Assembly (NCBI GenBank): GCA_035550215.1
Contig: DASZPM010000004.1
Coordinates: forward strand, 310,001 to 374,000
Direction: 5' to 3'
Source: JABDFW01 sp035550215
GTDB taxonomy: Bacteria > Bacteroidota > Bacteroidia > Chitinophagales > Chitinophagaceae
Length of the DNA stretch: 64,000 nt
Below the pieces are notes generated by a model, which saw only the letters and a list, made by a program, of their open reading frames with translations, was not told the DNA's origin and did no database searches. This document shows, piece by piece, positions 53,538 to 61,861 of the stretch. The position numbers and the translations under genes are program-made. Positions within the stretch are counted from its first letter, which is position 1; each line of letters opens with the position of its first letter.

Positions 53538-54231
53538 CGCGGTAATCCATTAAAAATTCAACCAGTTTAAAGTCCGTCTCCGTATCTATATCAATTGCCC
53601 GTTCTCTTGGAATCGGGTGAATTTTACATACAGCCTGGCTCCAATGGTTAACAGAATAAAGTGTTTGCTTTTTAATTACGTACGCTGCCGGTGAAAGACT
53701 GTAGACAGCCGGCGCATCCTGCCTGCGTACTATTGGGGTTACAGGCTGCTTTACAATGTGCGCAAAGCCTTCACTATCCAGTTCCATCATATTAAAATAC
53801 GGGTTGCGCTCAGGTTCATAGCCAGTAATTATTACACCTGCTTCAGCATTGCAACTGGCAGTTGTTATTGCACCATCAATGTCCTCTGTTGTTTTTAAAG
53901 GCACGGTAACATCCATATCAACAAGATATTCGACCTCCCTTCCTGTTAGTTTTTCATATGTTTCAAGCGCATGAATAAAAACCGGCCATTTTGAAGCCGT
54001 ATCACTGGCCAGGTCCGCAGGCCTCATTATTATCGTTGTAATGCCGGCAAGTTTTGCTTCGTTAGCAATAACATCGCTATCGGTTGATACAATAACATCA
54101 TCCAATAATTTACTTGCCAGCGCAGTTTCAACAGTATATGCTAACAGCGGTTTACCCTTCAGATTACGAATGTTTTTTCCCTTCACACCCTTGGATCCCC
54201 CCCGGCAACAGATTGTACCTAAAATAAACAA
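53524..54231 (-). CDS. neuA: CMP-nonulosonate (acylneuraminate) cytidylyltransferase
   Basis: 235 residues. The CTP-binding motif is CRGGSKGVKGKNI (9-21), followed by PLLAYTVETAL, STDSDVIANEA and YLVDMDVTVPLKTTEDID. It activates the NeuB product as the CMP sugar. Codons 10-12 lie in a run of seven G (54197-54203), inside the essential motif, so slippage would abolish the protein. Sequence alone does not separate NeuA from LegF. Upstream gene ends 4 bases before the start. Confidence 0.88.
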   Translation of the reverse strand: MFILGTICCRGGSKGVKGKNIRNLKGKPLLAYTVETALASKLLDDVIVSTDSDVIANEAKLAGITTIIMRPADLASDTASKWPVFIHALETYEKLTGREVEYLVDMDVTVPLKTTEDIDGAITTASCNAEAGVIITGYEPERNPYFNMMELDSEGFAHIVKQPVTPIVRRQDAPAVYSLSPAAYVIKKQTLYSVNHWSQAVCKIHPIPRERAIDIDTETDFKLVEFLMDYRDGKK

Positions 54232-54234
54232 GTA

Positions 54235-55224
54235 TTAATTTTTTAAAGCTTCCGGGTTTATCATACAACCCGCAGCCGCCGAATATTTTGCCGCCTCAAC
54301 AATGCATAAGCTTTGTAACGCGCCCTGTAAACCAGTAAGCCTGTCATCCGTTTTATCTTCCAGGAAATGCTGAACAATCTTCTTAAAGCGGTCATTTCGT
54401 TCAAACTCATGGTATGTGTACTCGCCTGCCAGGCCTTTTACTGTTAGCCACGATACTTTTTTTTCAGCAATGTTGCAGGTTATGCTGCCGTGTGTGCCTG
54501 TTATAATAAAATGGCGCACAAGTGATGGCTGTAAATAATCCAGGTGAACTGAGCCGATACTTCCATTTTTGAATTTCAGTAATACTTCGGCACACTCTTC
54601 AGTTTCAATTTCAAGAACGCCGGTGTTTATATGCATGCCTGCCACGGTGTCAACAGGGCCATTTAGCCAGCACAGGTAATCAAACTCGTGTATAATGTCT
54701 AATAATACGCCGCCCCCCGTCTCTTCGCGAGCACTCATGCCCTTTCGATGATCTTCATGCGGCCGCCACCGCGGCAGGTATTGGCCTACAAATGCATTTA
54801 CCGAGACCGTTTTGCCAATAACCTGTTGCTGCAATAATTCCCGCACTTTTTGAATTCCGGGGTCGAAATGAAGGTCATATCCAACAGCAATATTGTTTTT
54901 ATACGAAGCGGCCAGCGTAAGCACAGCGGAAATGTTTTTTGTTGTATTGCTTAATGGCTTTTCAATATAAATATTTTGTACCTTTTTTGTAAGCAGCAGT
55001 TCCAGGTTATTGACATGATGAGAAGTAGGTGTGCACACGAAAGCTGTGTCGTACATATCTTTTTCGAATGCAGTTTCTATTGTTTTGTAGGCTACTGCCA
55101 GTGTTTCAAACTTTTCAGGTAAAGGCGACCTTGTTACGACCGAAATATCCGTATAGCCTAACTCAATAAGGTTACCCAAGTGCCTTTTGCCTATGGAACC
55201 CAAACCTATTAAAAGAATTTTCAA
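54235..55224 (-). CDS. Gfo/Idh/MocA family oxidoreductase
   Basis: 329 residues. N-terminal Rossmann motif LLIGLGSIGKRHLGNL (4-19), then FVCTPTSHH and the family EKP motif in IYIEKPLSNT (about 91-100). The C-terminal domain includes GGGVLLDIIHEFDYLCWL. NAD(P)-dependent sugar oxidation or reduction; together with the SDR it might alter a precursor in the nonulosonate block. It opens that block, 6 bases after UpxY. Confidence 0.85.
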   Translation of the reverse strand: MKILLIGLGSIGKRHLGNLIELGYTDISVVTRSPLPEKFETLAVAYKTIETAFEKDMYDTAFVCTPTSHHVNNLELLLTKKVQNIYIEKPLSNTTKNISAVLTLAASYKNNIAVGYDLHFDPGIQKVRELLQQQVIGKTVSVNAFVGQYLPRWRPHEDHRKGMSAREETGGGVLLDIIHEFDYLCWLNGPVDTVAGMHINTGVLEIETEECAEVLLKFKNGSIGSVHLDYLQPSLVRHFIITGTHGSITCNIAEKKVSWLTVKGLAGEYTYHEFERNDRFKKIVQHFLEDKTDDRLTGLQGALQSLCIVEAAKYSAAAGCMINPEALKN

Positions 55225-55229
55225 GCTGC

Positions 55230-55751
55230 TTATTTGGCTGTTAATGCAACAAAAGTTGAGGGAAACTCCACCACCATAACCTGGCCAAGGCTTTCAAGCC
55301 TTACATATATCTTCTTGTTTCCGGCAGCACGTAAAACGGTACCGGTATTGTCCATGAATATGCCTTGTTTTATTACAACTTTATCATTTTCCCGGAATGA
55401 CTGGAGGGGGAGAATCGATATAGTTGAATTTTTTTCCAGGAGGTATGAACGGATTAGCTCAATTTCCTCGTTTTTGATGATAGCCGGTTTGCCAAGGTAA
55501 TGCACGAAGTTTATTACACCATCTGTTTGTAAAACACTCAGGCGCTCATCGTCGGCGATGTTTACAAATACGTAAGATCTGAAAAGGGGCTCCTCAATAA
55601 TTTTTTTACGGTCACTCCATTTCTTTTCCACCTTTTGCAAAGGGCACCAGCTAATAATACCTTTTTTTGTAAGTATACCATCAACTTTCTTTTCCCATCG
55701 TGGTTTGGTGTAAGCTGCAAACCAATTTCTTTCTTCTTTCATTTTATGCAA
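55230..55751 (-). CDS. UpxY-type NusG-like transcription antiterminator
   Basis: 173 residues. NGN domain start NWFAAYTKPRWEKKVDGIL, with SWCPLQKVEKKWSDRKK and PLFRSYVFVNI (typical of UpxY/RfaH relatives), and a C-terminal KOW segment NDKVVIKQGIFMDNTGTVLR. In Bacteroides, UpxY proteins let RNA polymerase read through their own long capsule operon and usually are encoded first. Here it is the third gene, after wza and wzc. It probably promotes transcription of the ~30 kb that follow. Confidence 0.88.
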   Translation of the reverse strand: MHKMKEERNWFAAYTKPRWEKKVDGILTKKGIISWCPLQKVEKKWSDRKKIIEEPLFRSYVFVNIADDERLSVLQTDGVINFVHYLGKPAIIKNEEIELIRSYLLEKNSTISILPLQSFRENDKVVIKQGIFMDNTGTVLRAAGNKKIYVRLESLGQVMVVEFPSTFVALTAK

Positions 55752-55809
55752 AGCTCCGCCATCTTACTCCCATAACGAGCAAAAAGCCGATACCTTATTT
55801 TATAAAAAC

Positions 55810-58212
55810 TTATCTTTTAAAAATCTTATTCAGCAAACCTTTCAGGCCCCCGCGTTGTTCTTCTGTATAATATCCCCCCCCATAATGATAACCATAACCA
55901 TAACTGTAACCATAACCATAACCGTAGCCGTAACCAAGGCCAGCCGACGCAATTATACCGTTTATGATTATGCATAAGCGGTTAAACTTCTTTTCAGCAT
56001 ATAATTTTTCAATATACTTAATAGTTGTTTTATATGAATATTTATGCCTGATAATAAACATTGTTATATCTACTGACTGTGCTACAATAAATGCATCTGC
56101 CACAAGTCCAACTGGTGAAGAGTCAATTACCACATAATCATATTTTCCCTTTATTGTTTTCAGCAATTCACTGAACCTGTCACTCATGATCAATTCAGTA
56201 GGGTTTGGCGGAATGGGGCCAGATAGAATAACATCGACATTGTTGACGCCAGGAACCCTTGTGATTATCTCCCGCTCGTTTATTCCATCATCAATAAGGT
56301 AGTCAGTCAGTCCTTTTTGAGATTGCAAGTCAAGATACTTGGCAAGTTTAGGCTTTCGTAAATCTAATTCCAGCAGTAAAACTTTTCGATCGCTACTAAC
56401 AAGGCTCCCTGCAAGGTTTAACGATACAAAGCTTTTGCCTTCGCCACTCATAAATGATGTAACAAGGATTGTTTTTGCTTTTTTATCGCTGGCCATATAG
56501 TGCAGGTTTGTTCTTATTAACCTAAATTGCTCGGCTAATACACTGCGGCTGTGTGGCGTTACGATGGCATTTTTTTGCCTGGCATTATAAGATAATTCAC
56601 CAAGCACGGGCGCTCTCGTTCCTTCTTCCACCTCTCGGCGGTCAGCCAGCCTGTTATTGAAAAAGTCCAGCAATAACATAACAATTATCGGCAAAATAAT
56701 GCCTATCAGTATCGAAAACATCTTTATCTGCGAGGCATTTGGCTTTACCACACCATCGTCATGGGCATAGTCAACAACCCTTGCATCTTCGGTTACTGCA
56801 GCCAGGGAGAGTTCAGCATCAGCTTTTTTTTGCAGTAAAAAGGTATATAATTGTTCCTGCACGTCAATTTGCCTTTTTAAATTAACCAATACCCTCTCTT
56901 TTTCAGGCAAGCCCGTAAGCAAATCGGAATATAAATTATACTGGTGGTCAATTTGGCCAAGCTTTGTTTCATACCCCGTTTTAATGCTCTGTATGTTTTT
57001 TAAGATACTTTGCTTGATGTTAGTTATTTCGGATCGCTGGCGCTCAAGTATAGGATCTTTTTCAGGGCTCATTCTCAATTGAGCGGCGTATTTAATTACA
57101 TCAGCGTTATATTGGGTAATAAGCAATGTTAATGTAGCTTCGGCAATGCCATTGTTGGAGGGGATAATATCAGTGTAGCTTTTTGAATTTCTTATGTAAT
57201 CAGCCAGGCCATCTAACAGCTTAATTTCACCTTCTTGCGAAACTTTCTGCTTGTCATAATCGGAAATCTGTGCCAGGTATTGGTTTCCCGCAACTGAGAT
57301 ATCCAGTATTTTGTTGTTACTTTTAAACGAATCAGCAGCTATCTCAAGTGTGTCCAGTTTCTTTTCAACATCATCTACCCTGTCTTTTAAAAATTGGTTC
57401 GTTTTTTTTGCAACAATACTTTTATCGGTTTTGCTGGCATTAATAAACGATTCTATCAGTGCATTAACGACGTCAATTGCTTTTTGCGGTACTTCGTCAG
57501 TAGTTGATATTGCAAGTATGCCGCCCATATCATGCAGCTTTCGTACGTCAAGGGCGGTTTTTATTGCACTGGCTACAGCTCTTGTAGTTTTTAGTAACAG
57601 CGTATAGCCTTTTTCGTTCAGCCTTATTTCAGTATTAGGCAGCACATACGCTTTGTGATTATCAAGCAGGAAAGTGTCTCCATAATTGTAATAAACTTCT
57701 TTTTCGCCAGGGGCCTGCAGTGAAAACTTGTTCTTCATTACCATTAGCCTGTACGTGGCTGGTTTAAAATCCATGGTGTCATCAGGCATTAGCTGGATGA
57801 ACACAGGATTAAGGTTGCCATATGAAGAAGATGAAGCCACACGACCCTGAGCATAAATCTGTATTTGTAAATGCAGCGAATCCACAACATTTTTTGCCAG
57901 CGCGTAAGATTGCAAGATGTCAATTTGGTCTTGTATTTCTTTGCTGCCGGGCATTACCCCAAGGTCTCTTATAATATTATAATCAGGTGAAGTGGCTTCG
58001 TCATCTTTTATTAATAATTGAGCTGTAATTTTATGCACTTTTGCTGTATACCGGAGATAGAGTGTGGCAATGGAATAACCTACCAGTATTGATATGATAA
58101 TCCAGGGCAGGAAGCCAACCAGTTTAAATATAAATTTTTTAACATCAAACTGGGCGCCGGCCGTGGTACTCATCACCTCATTGGACTCTGTATCTGCAAT
58201 CGGGTAGCTCAT
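55810..58212 (-). CDS. wzc: Polysaccharide co-polymerase and tyrosine autokinase (Wzc type)
   Basis: 800 residues. Wzz-like periplasmic part between two membrane helices (about 31-53 and 499-518), a cytosolic BY-kinase with Walker A SGEGKS (589-594), Walker A' LLLELDLRKP (612-621) and Walker B YDYVVIDSS (691-699). The C-terminal tail has 11 tyrosines in 761-782, mostly as Gly-Tyr repeats, the autophosphorylation cluster. It controls chain length and export with Wza, and is likely dephosphorylated by the CpsB-type phosphatase at the other end of the locus. The tail is encoded by hexamer repeats and includes a run of eight G. Confidence 0.93.
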   Translation of the reverse strand: MSYPIADTESNEVMSTTAGAQFDVKKFIFKLVGFLPWIIISILVGYSIATLYLRYTAKVHKITAQLLIKDDEATSPDYNIIRDLGVMPGSKEIQDQIDILQSYALAKNVVDSLHLQIQIYAQGRVASSSSYGNLNPVFIQLMPDDTMDFKPATYRLMVMKNKFSLQAPGEKEVYYNYGDTFLLDNHKAYVLPNTEIRLNEKGYTLLLKTTRAVASAIKTALDVRKLHDMGGILAISTTDEVPQKAIDVVNALIESFINASKTDKSIVAKKTNQFLKDRVDDVEKKLDTLEIAADSFKSNNKILDISVAGNQYLAQISDYDKQKVSQEGEIKLLDGLADYIRNSKSYTDIIPSNNGIAEATLTLLITQYNADVIKYAAQLRMSPEKDPILERQRSEITNIKQSILKNIQSIKTGYETKLGQIDHQYNLYSDLLTGLPEKERVLVNLKRQIDVQEQLYTFLLQKKADAELSLAAVTEDARVVDYAHDDGVVKPNASQIKMFSILIGIILPIIVMLLLDFFNNRLADRREVEEGTRAPVLGELSYNARQKNAIVTPHSRSVLAEQFRLIRTNLHYMASDKKAKTILVTSFMSGEGKSFVSLNLAGSLVSSDRKVLLLELDLRKPKLAKYLDLQSQKGLTDYLIDDGINEREIITRVPGVNNVDVILSGPIPPNPTELIMSDRFSELLKTIKGKYDYVVIDSSPVGLVADAFIVAQSVDITMFIIRHKYSYKTTIKYIEKLYAEKKFNRLCIIINGIIASAGLGYGYGYGYGYSYGYGYHYGGGYYTEEQRGGLKGLLNKIFKR
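55874..55935 (-). repeat. Hexanucleotide Gly-Tyr repeat and G8 tract in the kinase tail
   Basis: Eight consecutive degenerate hexamers (55888-55935; coding GGTTAT-like) encode Gly-Tyr or Ser-Tyr pairs, and a run of eight G on the coding strand (C at 55874-55881) encodes the Gly-Gly-Gly just after. Both are candidates for replication slippage: hexamer changes alter tyrosine number in frame, and G-tract changes shift the last ~22 codons. Confidence 0.75.
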
Positions 58213-58213
58213 G

Positions 58214-59002
58214 TTATTTTTTAAATAATATCAAAACAATTGCTAAAACGCTCGTTATTGTTGCTATAAAGGTAGCGCTGCGTGCAAAGTTTTCTGTTAC
58301 TGATTTAAGATTTCTCGATTGAACATATATGATGTCATATCTTTTTATATAATAATCAGGTGAGTTCAATATTTGTTTGTCAAGAAGATTCAAGGTGATA
58401 ATTTCTCTCTTGCCGTTAATATCCCGCAGTATACGTACATTTTCATATCGGCCAAATTCAGTAATATCACCTGCCTGTGCCAGCGCTTCAAAAATACTTA
58501 GCTTGTCATTGGTAGAAATATAGTTACCGGGTGATCTTACTTCACCCAGAACTGAATAATGAAAATTGCTGAACTTTACAGACACTATAGGGTCAAGCAA
58601 ATATTGTTTATAAGCGGCAGTCAGTGTATCCCGCGCCTCGTCGCGGGTTAAACCGGCCATTTTTATTTGTCCTACCTTAGGCAGGGTTATATTACCATCT
58701 ATAGCAACTGTAAATTGTAAGCCGACGTTTGCCACCCCACCGGCAATACCACCAAAATAGCTGTTGAGATATTGAACAGTTTCCTGGTTTTCTCCGCCTA
58801 CCCTTATCTCCAGCACATCATTCACCATTATAACAGGCTCCGGAATTTTAAGCGTATCAAGGCTAATTTGCTTCGCTTGGGGCAAGTTGTTAAAATATGT
58901 AATATTTTTTGGGCTGATGCAGGATGAAAAAAACAAGATGGAGCAACAAACAACCACTAAACCTGTATAATATTTTCCCATAGTGTATTTTGTACAGTTC
59001 AT
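58214..59002 (-). CDS. wza: Polysaccharide export outer-membrane lipoprotein (Wza type)
   Basis: 262 residues (a second ATG at 58981 would give a more usual lipoprotein signal). Lipobox LFFSSC with Cys28. Polysaccharide export domain: NDVLEIRVGG near 62-71 and LPKVGQIKMAGLTRDEA near 110-127; an SLBB-like region with GEVRSPGNYIS follows at about 150-165. It ends in a hydrophobic helix (FIATITSVLAIVLILF), which would cross the outer membrane. First gene of the locus; Wzc starts one base after it. Confidence 0.9.
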   Translation of the reverse strand: MNCTKYTMGKYYTGLVVVCCSILFFSSCISPKNITYFNNLPQAKQISLDTLKIPEPVIMVNDVLEIRVGGENQETVQYLNSYFGGIAGGVANVGLQFTVAIDGNITLPKVGQIKMAGLTRDEARDTLTAAYKQYLLDPIVSVKFSNFHYSVLGEVRSPGNYISTNDKLSIFEALAQAGDITEFGRYENVRILRDINGKREIITLNLLDKQILNSPDYYIKRYDIIYVQSRNLKSVTENFARSATFIATITSVLAIVLILFKK

Positions 59003-59088
59003 ATCCTTTTGTAAACAGGGTACTATTATTTCCGGCGCATGTTAATCTGCTATATTCAAATCGTGTTTTTACCTTACCTGTTAATATA

Positions 59089-59096
59089 CAAATGTA
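59089..59096 (-). promoter_or_regulatory. Possible -7 element of the polysaccharide operon
   Basis: TACATTTG on the minus strand, 87 bases before the wza ATG. The -33 TTG is missing, so support is partial. Confidence 0.35.
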
Positions 59097-59149
59097 TAAA
59101 TATAACACTTTTAAAATACTTATTTAATGAGAACTTAATTTCTATCTAT

Positions 59150-59180
59150 AAAAAAGCCTCCCTTGGCGGGAGGCTTTTTT
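59150..59180 (-). terminator. Terminator of the tail-specific protease gene
   Basis: AAAAAAGCCTCCC (59150-59162) and GGGAGGCTTTTTT (59168-59180) form a perfect 13-pair stem with a 5-base loop, ending in six T in the minus-strand direction, about 20 bases after the protease stop. It also separates this gene from the polysaccharide operon. Confidence 0.9.
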
Positions 59181-59200
59181 ATTATGCAATAAAATTGTAT

Positions 59201-61360
59201 TTAATTACGCGCGGTGTTGGTATAGCTTTTATCAGCAATGGAACTTACTATATTGAGGGCTTCGCCGATATAGATATCTGTACGAATTCCCTTTAGCCAT
59301 TGCTGGTAACGCTCACCTTTGGCTTTATCAGGGTTATTGAAAAACTTGTCCCTGTCAACTTCCACCGGCTGCATATCCAGCGGCGTTGCAAGCTTGCTAA
59401 CGCTGTCATTCTGCTGAACTTTGTTTTTTACTAACGATTGCTCCTGTTTGTATTTGTCTATATCAAGGTCAAATTCCTTGTCTACATTTTTACTTAGCCA
59501 ATCGGTATTTGTTTTTATAGTACTGAATGCAGGGCTTTCTGCAACCTGCCGGTCAGCGTTTTGAATAATTCCTGTCCAGTCAAATTCCGGGTTCCACAAG
59601 CTGTAGTTTGCCTGCGGTATTTGGTCCCACTTTAATGCGGACGGCTGGTCTTTTTCACGAAACTTAATATAGTCGTATTGATCTGGCAGAATAACATCGG
59701 GGGTAACACCTTTTAACTGTGTTGAATTACCATTAATGCGGTAGAATTTTTCAAAAGTAAGTTTAAGTGCGCCGTATTCAGTTGCACCTGTAGTAAGGTC
59801 AACCGGTTTGCCTAAAGGAAGATTTTTTTGCACAGTTCCTTTACCATAGGTAGAAGTACTACCTACAATCAGGCCGCGTTTGTAATCCTGTATAGCAGCC
59901 GCAAATATTTCTGATGCGGATGCGCTCATTTCATTTACCATTACTGTTAACGGCCCGTCATATAAAACAGACGGCTCATTATCGCTAAGCGTGGTTGGGT
60001 TAGCATCCCTGTCACGCACCTGCACCACCGGTCCATTTTTTATAAATAAGCCCACCATTTGAACAACCTCGTACAGCGAACCGCCACCGTTATTGCGCAG
60101 GTCAAGCACTAGGCCGTCAATATGCTCTGCTTTAAGTTTCTCAATTTCGTGGGCAACATCTACTGAGCATCTCGCGCCGTTGGGGTTTTCAAAATCTGCA
60201 TAAAACTCAGGCAGGTATATATAACCAATCTTTTTGTTCCCTGTTTTGGCTACTACGCTTCTTGCAAATGATTCATCCTGCACAATCTCACCTCTTATAA
60301 TGGGTACAACCTGTATGGTGCCGTCCGGCTTTTTCATCGTAAGCCTTACTTCGGTGCCTTTATTACCGCGTATAATTTTAACCACGTCGGTAACATCATA
60401 GCCTGCAATATCTACCGGCTCGGCACTGCCCTGTGCCACTTTAAGAATAATATCGTTTACCTGTATTTTCTGGCTTTTCCATGCCGGGCTGCCCGGTATA
60501 AGTGTAGCAATTTTTATTACGTTATCTTCTTCTTTAAGCTGGGCACCAATACCAAAAAAGTGACCGCTCATCTCCTCGTCAAAGCCTCTTTTTTCAACAG
60601 GGGGAAAGTATTCCGTGTGCGGGTCCATTAAATCAGTAATGGTATTAACAAAGCTGTTAAACTGCTCTTCTTCTGTAAACTTCAGTTTTATGCGGGTATA
60701 AATTTTATTTAACGCATTAAGTGTTTTTGCCCTTGCTTCGCCTTCAAGCTGCGCATTTGTTTTATGGGCAATACTGTCAACGTTCTTGTTTTTATCCCTG
60801 TAGTTTAGTAATTCTGAATATTTTTCCAGTGTTAAAAATTTCGTGCGTTTCCTCCATGCTTCTTTCCTGGCTTGTTCGTCTAGGGGATAGTTAAGCTTTT
60901 CGCCGTCAAGCTGAGCTGATTCGTCTAAGTTAAAATTGAACGGTTTGGCCAATATTCCTGTATAGTCCGTTATCGCTTCATCAAGCCTTTTTTTGTAAAC
61001 TGCCCCGGCAGCAGGAAAAAACTGTATAGGTGCGCCGTTTATTTCGTCGTCAATAGTCGTTTCATACTTTTTTAAATCGGTAATATCTTCCTGCAGAAAC
61101 ACATCCTTGTCCGGGTCAAGCGATTGGAGATATTTATCAAACACCTCCTTTGAAAAGGCATCATCAATTGGTTTGGGGCTGTAATGCCTCGCTTCCAGTA
61201 TTTGCCCTATGCCGGTTAGCAGTCGTTGTTGTTTTGCCAATGTTGGCTCCTCGTCAGTGGTTCTTCCCTTAAAAGCCCAGAAAATTGAGCCGAATAGTAC
61301 AATCAGCAATAAAGGCAATACTTTTTTGCTCAGCATAATTTTTAAAATTTTGTTAGTCAT
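59201..61360 (-). CDS. prc: Tail-specific (C-terminal processing) periplasmic protease, Prc/CtpA family
   Basis: 719 residues from the ATG at 61360. Signal anchor at about 13-28, N-terminal helical domain, PDZ domain (about 268-345), then the S41 peptidase core with the Ser/Lys dyad: Ser481 in MSASASEIF and Lys507 in TYGKGTVQ; LDLRNNGGGSL (419-429) precedes it. C-terminal DUF3340-like region follows. Degrades or trims periplasmic/envelope proteins, recognising their C-termini. Full length for the long Prc subfamily. A TTG/TAnnTTTG promoter sits against the start codon. Confidence 0.93.
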   Translation of the reverse strand: MTNKILKIMLSKKVLPLLLIVLFGSIFWAFKGRTTDEEPTLAKQQRLLTGIGQILEARHYSPKPIDDAFSKEVFDKYLQSLDPDKDVFLQEDITDLKKYETTIDDEINGAPIQFFPAAGAVYKKRLDEAITDYTGILAKPFNFNLDESAQLDGEKLNYPLDEQARKEAWRKRTKFLTLEKYSELLNYRDKNKNVDSIAHKTNAQLEGEARAKTLNALNKIYTRIKLKFTEEEQFNSFVNTITDLMDPHTEYFPPVEKRGFDEEMSGHFFGIGAQLKEEDNVIKIATLIPGSPAWKSQKIQVNDIILKVAQGSAEPVDIAGYDVTDVVKIIRGNKGTEVRLTMKKPDGTIQVVPIIRGEIVQDESFARSVVAKTGNKKIGYIYLPEFYADFENPNGARCSVDVAHEIEKLKAEHIDGLVLDLRNNGGGSLYEVVQMVGLFIKNGPVVQVRDRDANPTTLSDNEPSVLYDGPLTVMVNEMSASASEIFAAAIQDYKRGLIVGSTSTYGKGTVQKNLPLGKPVDLTTGATEYGALKLTFEKFYRINGNSTQLKGVTPDVILPDQYDYIKFREKDQPSALKWDQIPQANYSLWNPEFDWTGIIQNADRQVAESPAFSTIKTNTDWLSKNVDKEFDLDIDKYKQEQSLVKNKVQQNDSVSKLATPLDMQPVEVDRDKFFNNPDKAKGERYQQWLKGIRTDIYIGEALNIVSSIADKSYTNTARN

Positions 61361-61366
61361 CAAATC

Positions 61367-61395
61367 CAAAAATACGCTAAATATTTATTCGTCAA
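61367..61395 (-). promoter_or_regulatory. Bacteroidota promoter of the protease gene, abutting its start
   Basis: Minus strand: TTG (61395-61393), 18-base spacer, TATTTTTG (61374-61367), then six bases to the ATG. Transcription would begin within about three bases of the ATG, giving a leaderless or nearly leaderless mRNA. Confidence 0.6.
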
Positions 61396-61483
61396 TTTAC
61401 CGTTTGGCCATATTAACAAACGTTTTGTGTAAAAAAAAGGCCTCTGTTTGGCGCTTTTTGTTTGGGTTTCTTAAAAGATATGT

Positions 61484-61514
61484 TTTGGAGAAATAATGAA
61501 TTTTATTACTTTTG
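61484..61514 (+). promoter_or_regulatory. Promoter of tRNA-His
   Basis: TTTG (61484-61487), 19-base spacer, TACTTTTG (61507-61514): exact match to the Bacteroidota consensus, 12 bases before the tRNA. This is the best promoter in the window and supports the phylum assignment. Confidence 0.8.
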
Positions 61515-61526
61515 CCGCCCCAAAAC

Positions 61527-61601
61527 GGAGGTTGTAGCTCAGTTGGTTAGAGCGTCAGATTGTGGCTCTGAAGGCCGTGGGTTCGAATCCCATCAGTCTC
61601 C
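61527..61601 (+). tRNA. tRNA-His (anticodon GTG)
   Basis: Cloverleaf fits: acceptor GAGGTTG/CAGTCTC (two G-T pairs), D stem GCTC/GAGC, anticodon stem TCAGA/TCTGA with loop TTGTGGC, T arm GTGGG-TTCGAAT-CCCAT. An extra 5' G at 61527 opposite discriminator C61601 is the tRNA-His identity pair G-1:C73. CCA is not fully encoded (next bases CCG), so it is added after transcription. Confidence 0.96.
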
Positions 61602-61617
61602 CCGCCTTTTATACAAG

Positions 61618-61644
61618 CCCGCGGAATTTATCCGCGGGTTTTTT
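61618..61644 (+). terminator. Rho-independent terminator after tRNA-His
   Basis: CCCGCGGA (61618-61625) and TCCGCGGG (61631-61638), perfect 8-pair GC-rich stem with a 5-base loop, followed by six T. Confidence 0.92.
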
Positions 61645-61861
61645 ATGCTTTTACCTTTAAATTTCTTTGATGTAACCCTTTTGTATTTTTTTAACATAGG
61701 TTGCCTAATAATCTATAACCCTCACCGAATGTTTGTAAAACAAGTTAAAACCTGTCCTCCCTTTGCATTGCAAATGCTGTTGGTTTGCAACATTTTTAAA
61801 CATTTTCAAATAATAATTTGGCGGCAGGAAACAGATAACTGCTTCTAATCTCAACAAGTGT

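Noticed and set aside
55888..55935. Hexamer array considered as CRISPR-like or regulatory repeat
   Set aside because: Units are contiguous without spacers and are in frame, encoding Gly-Tyr pairs of the kinase tail.
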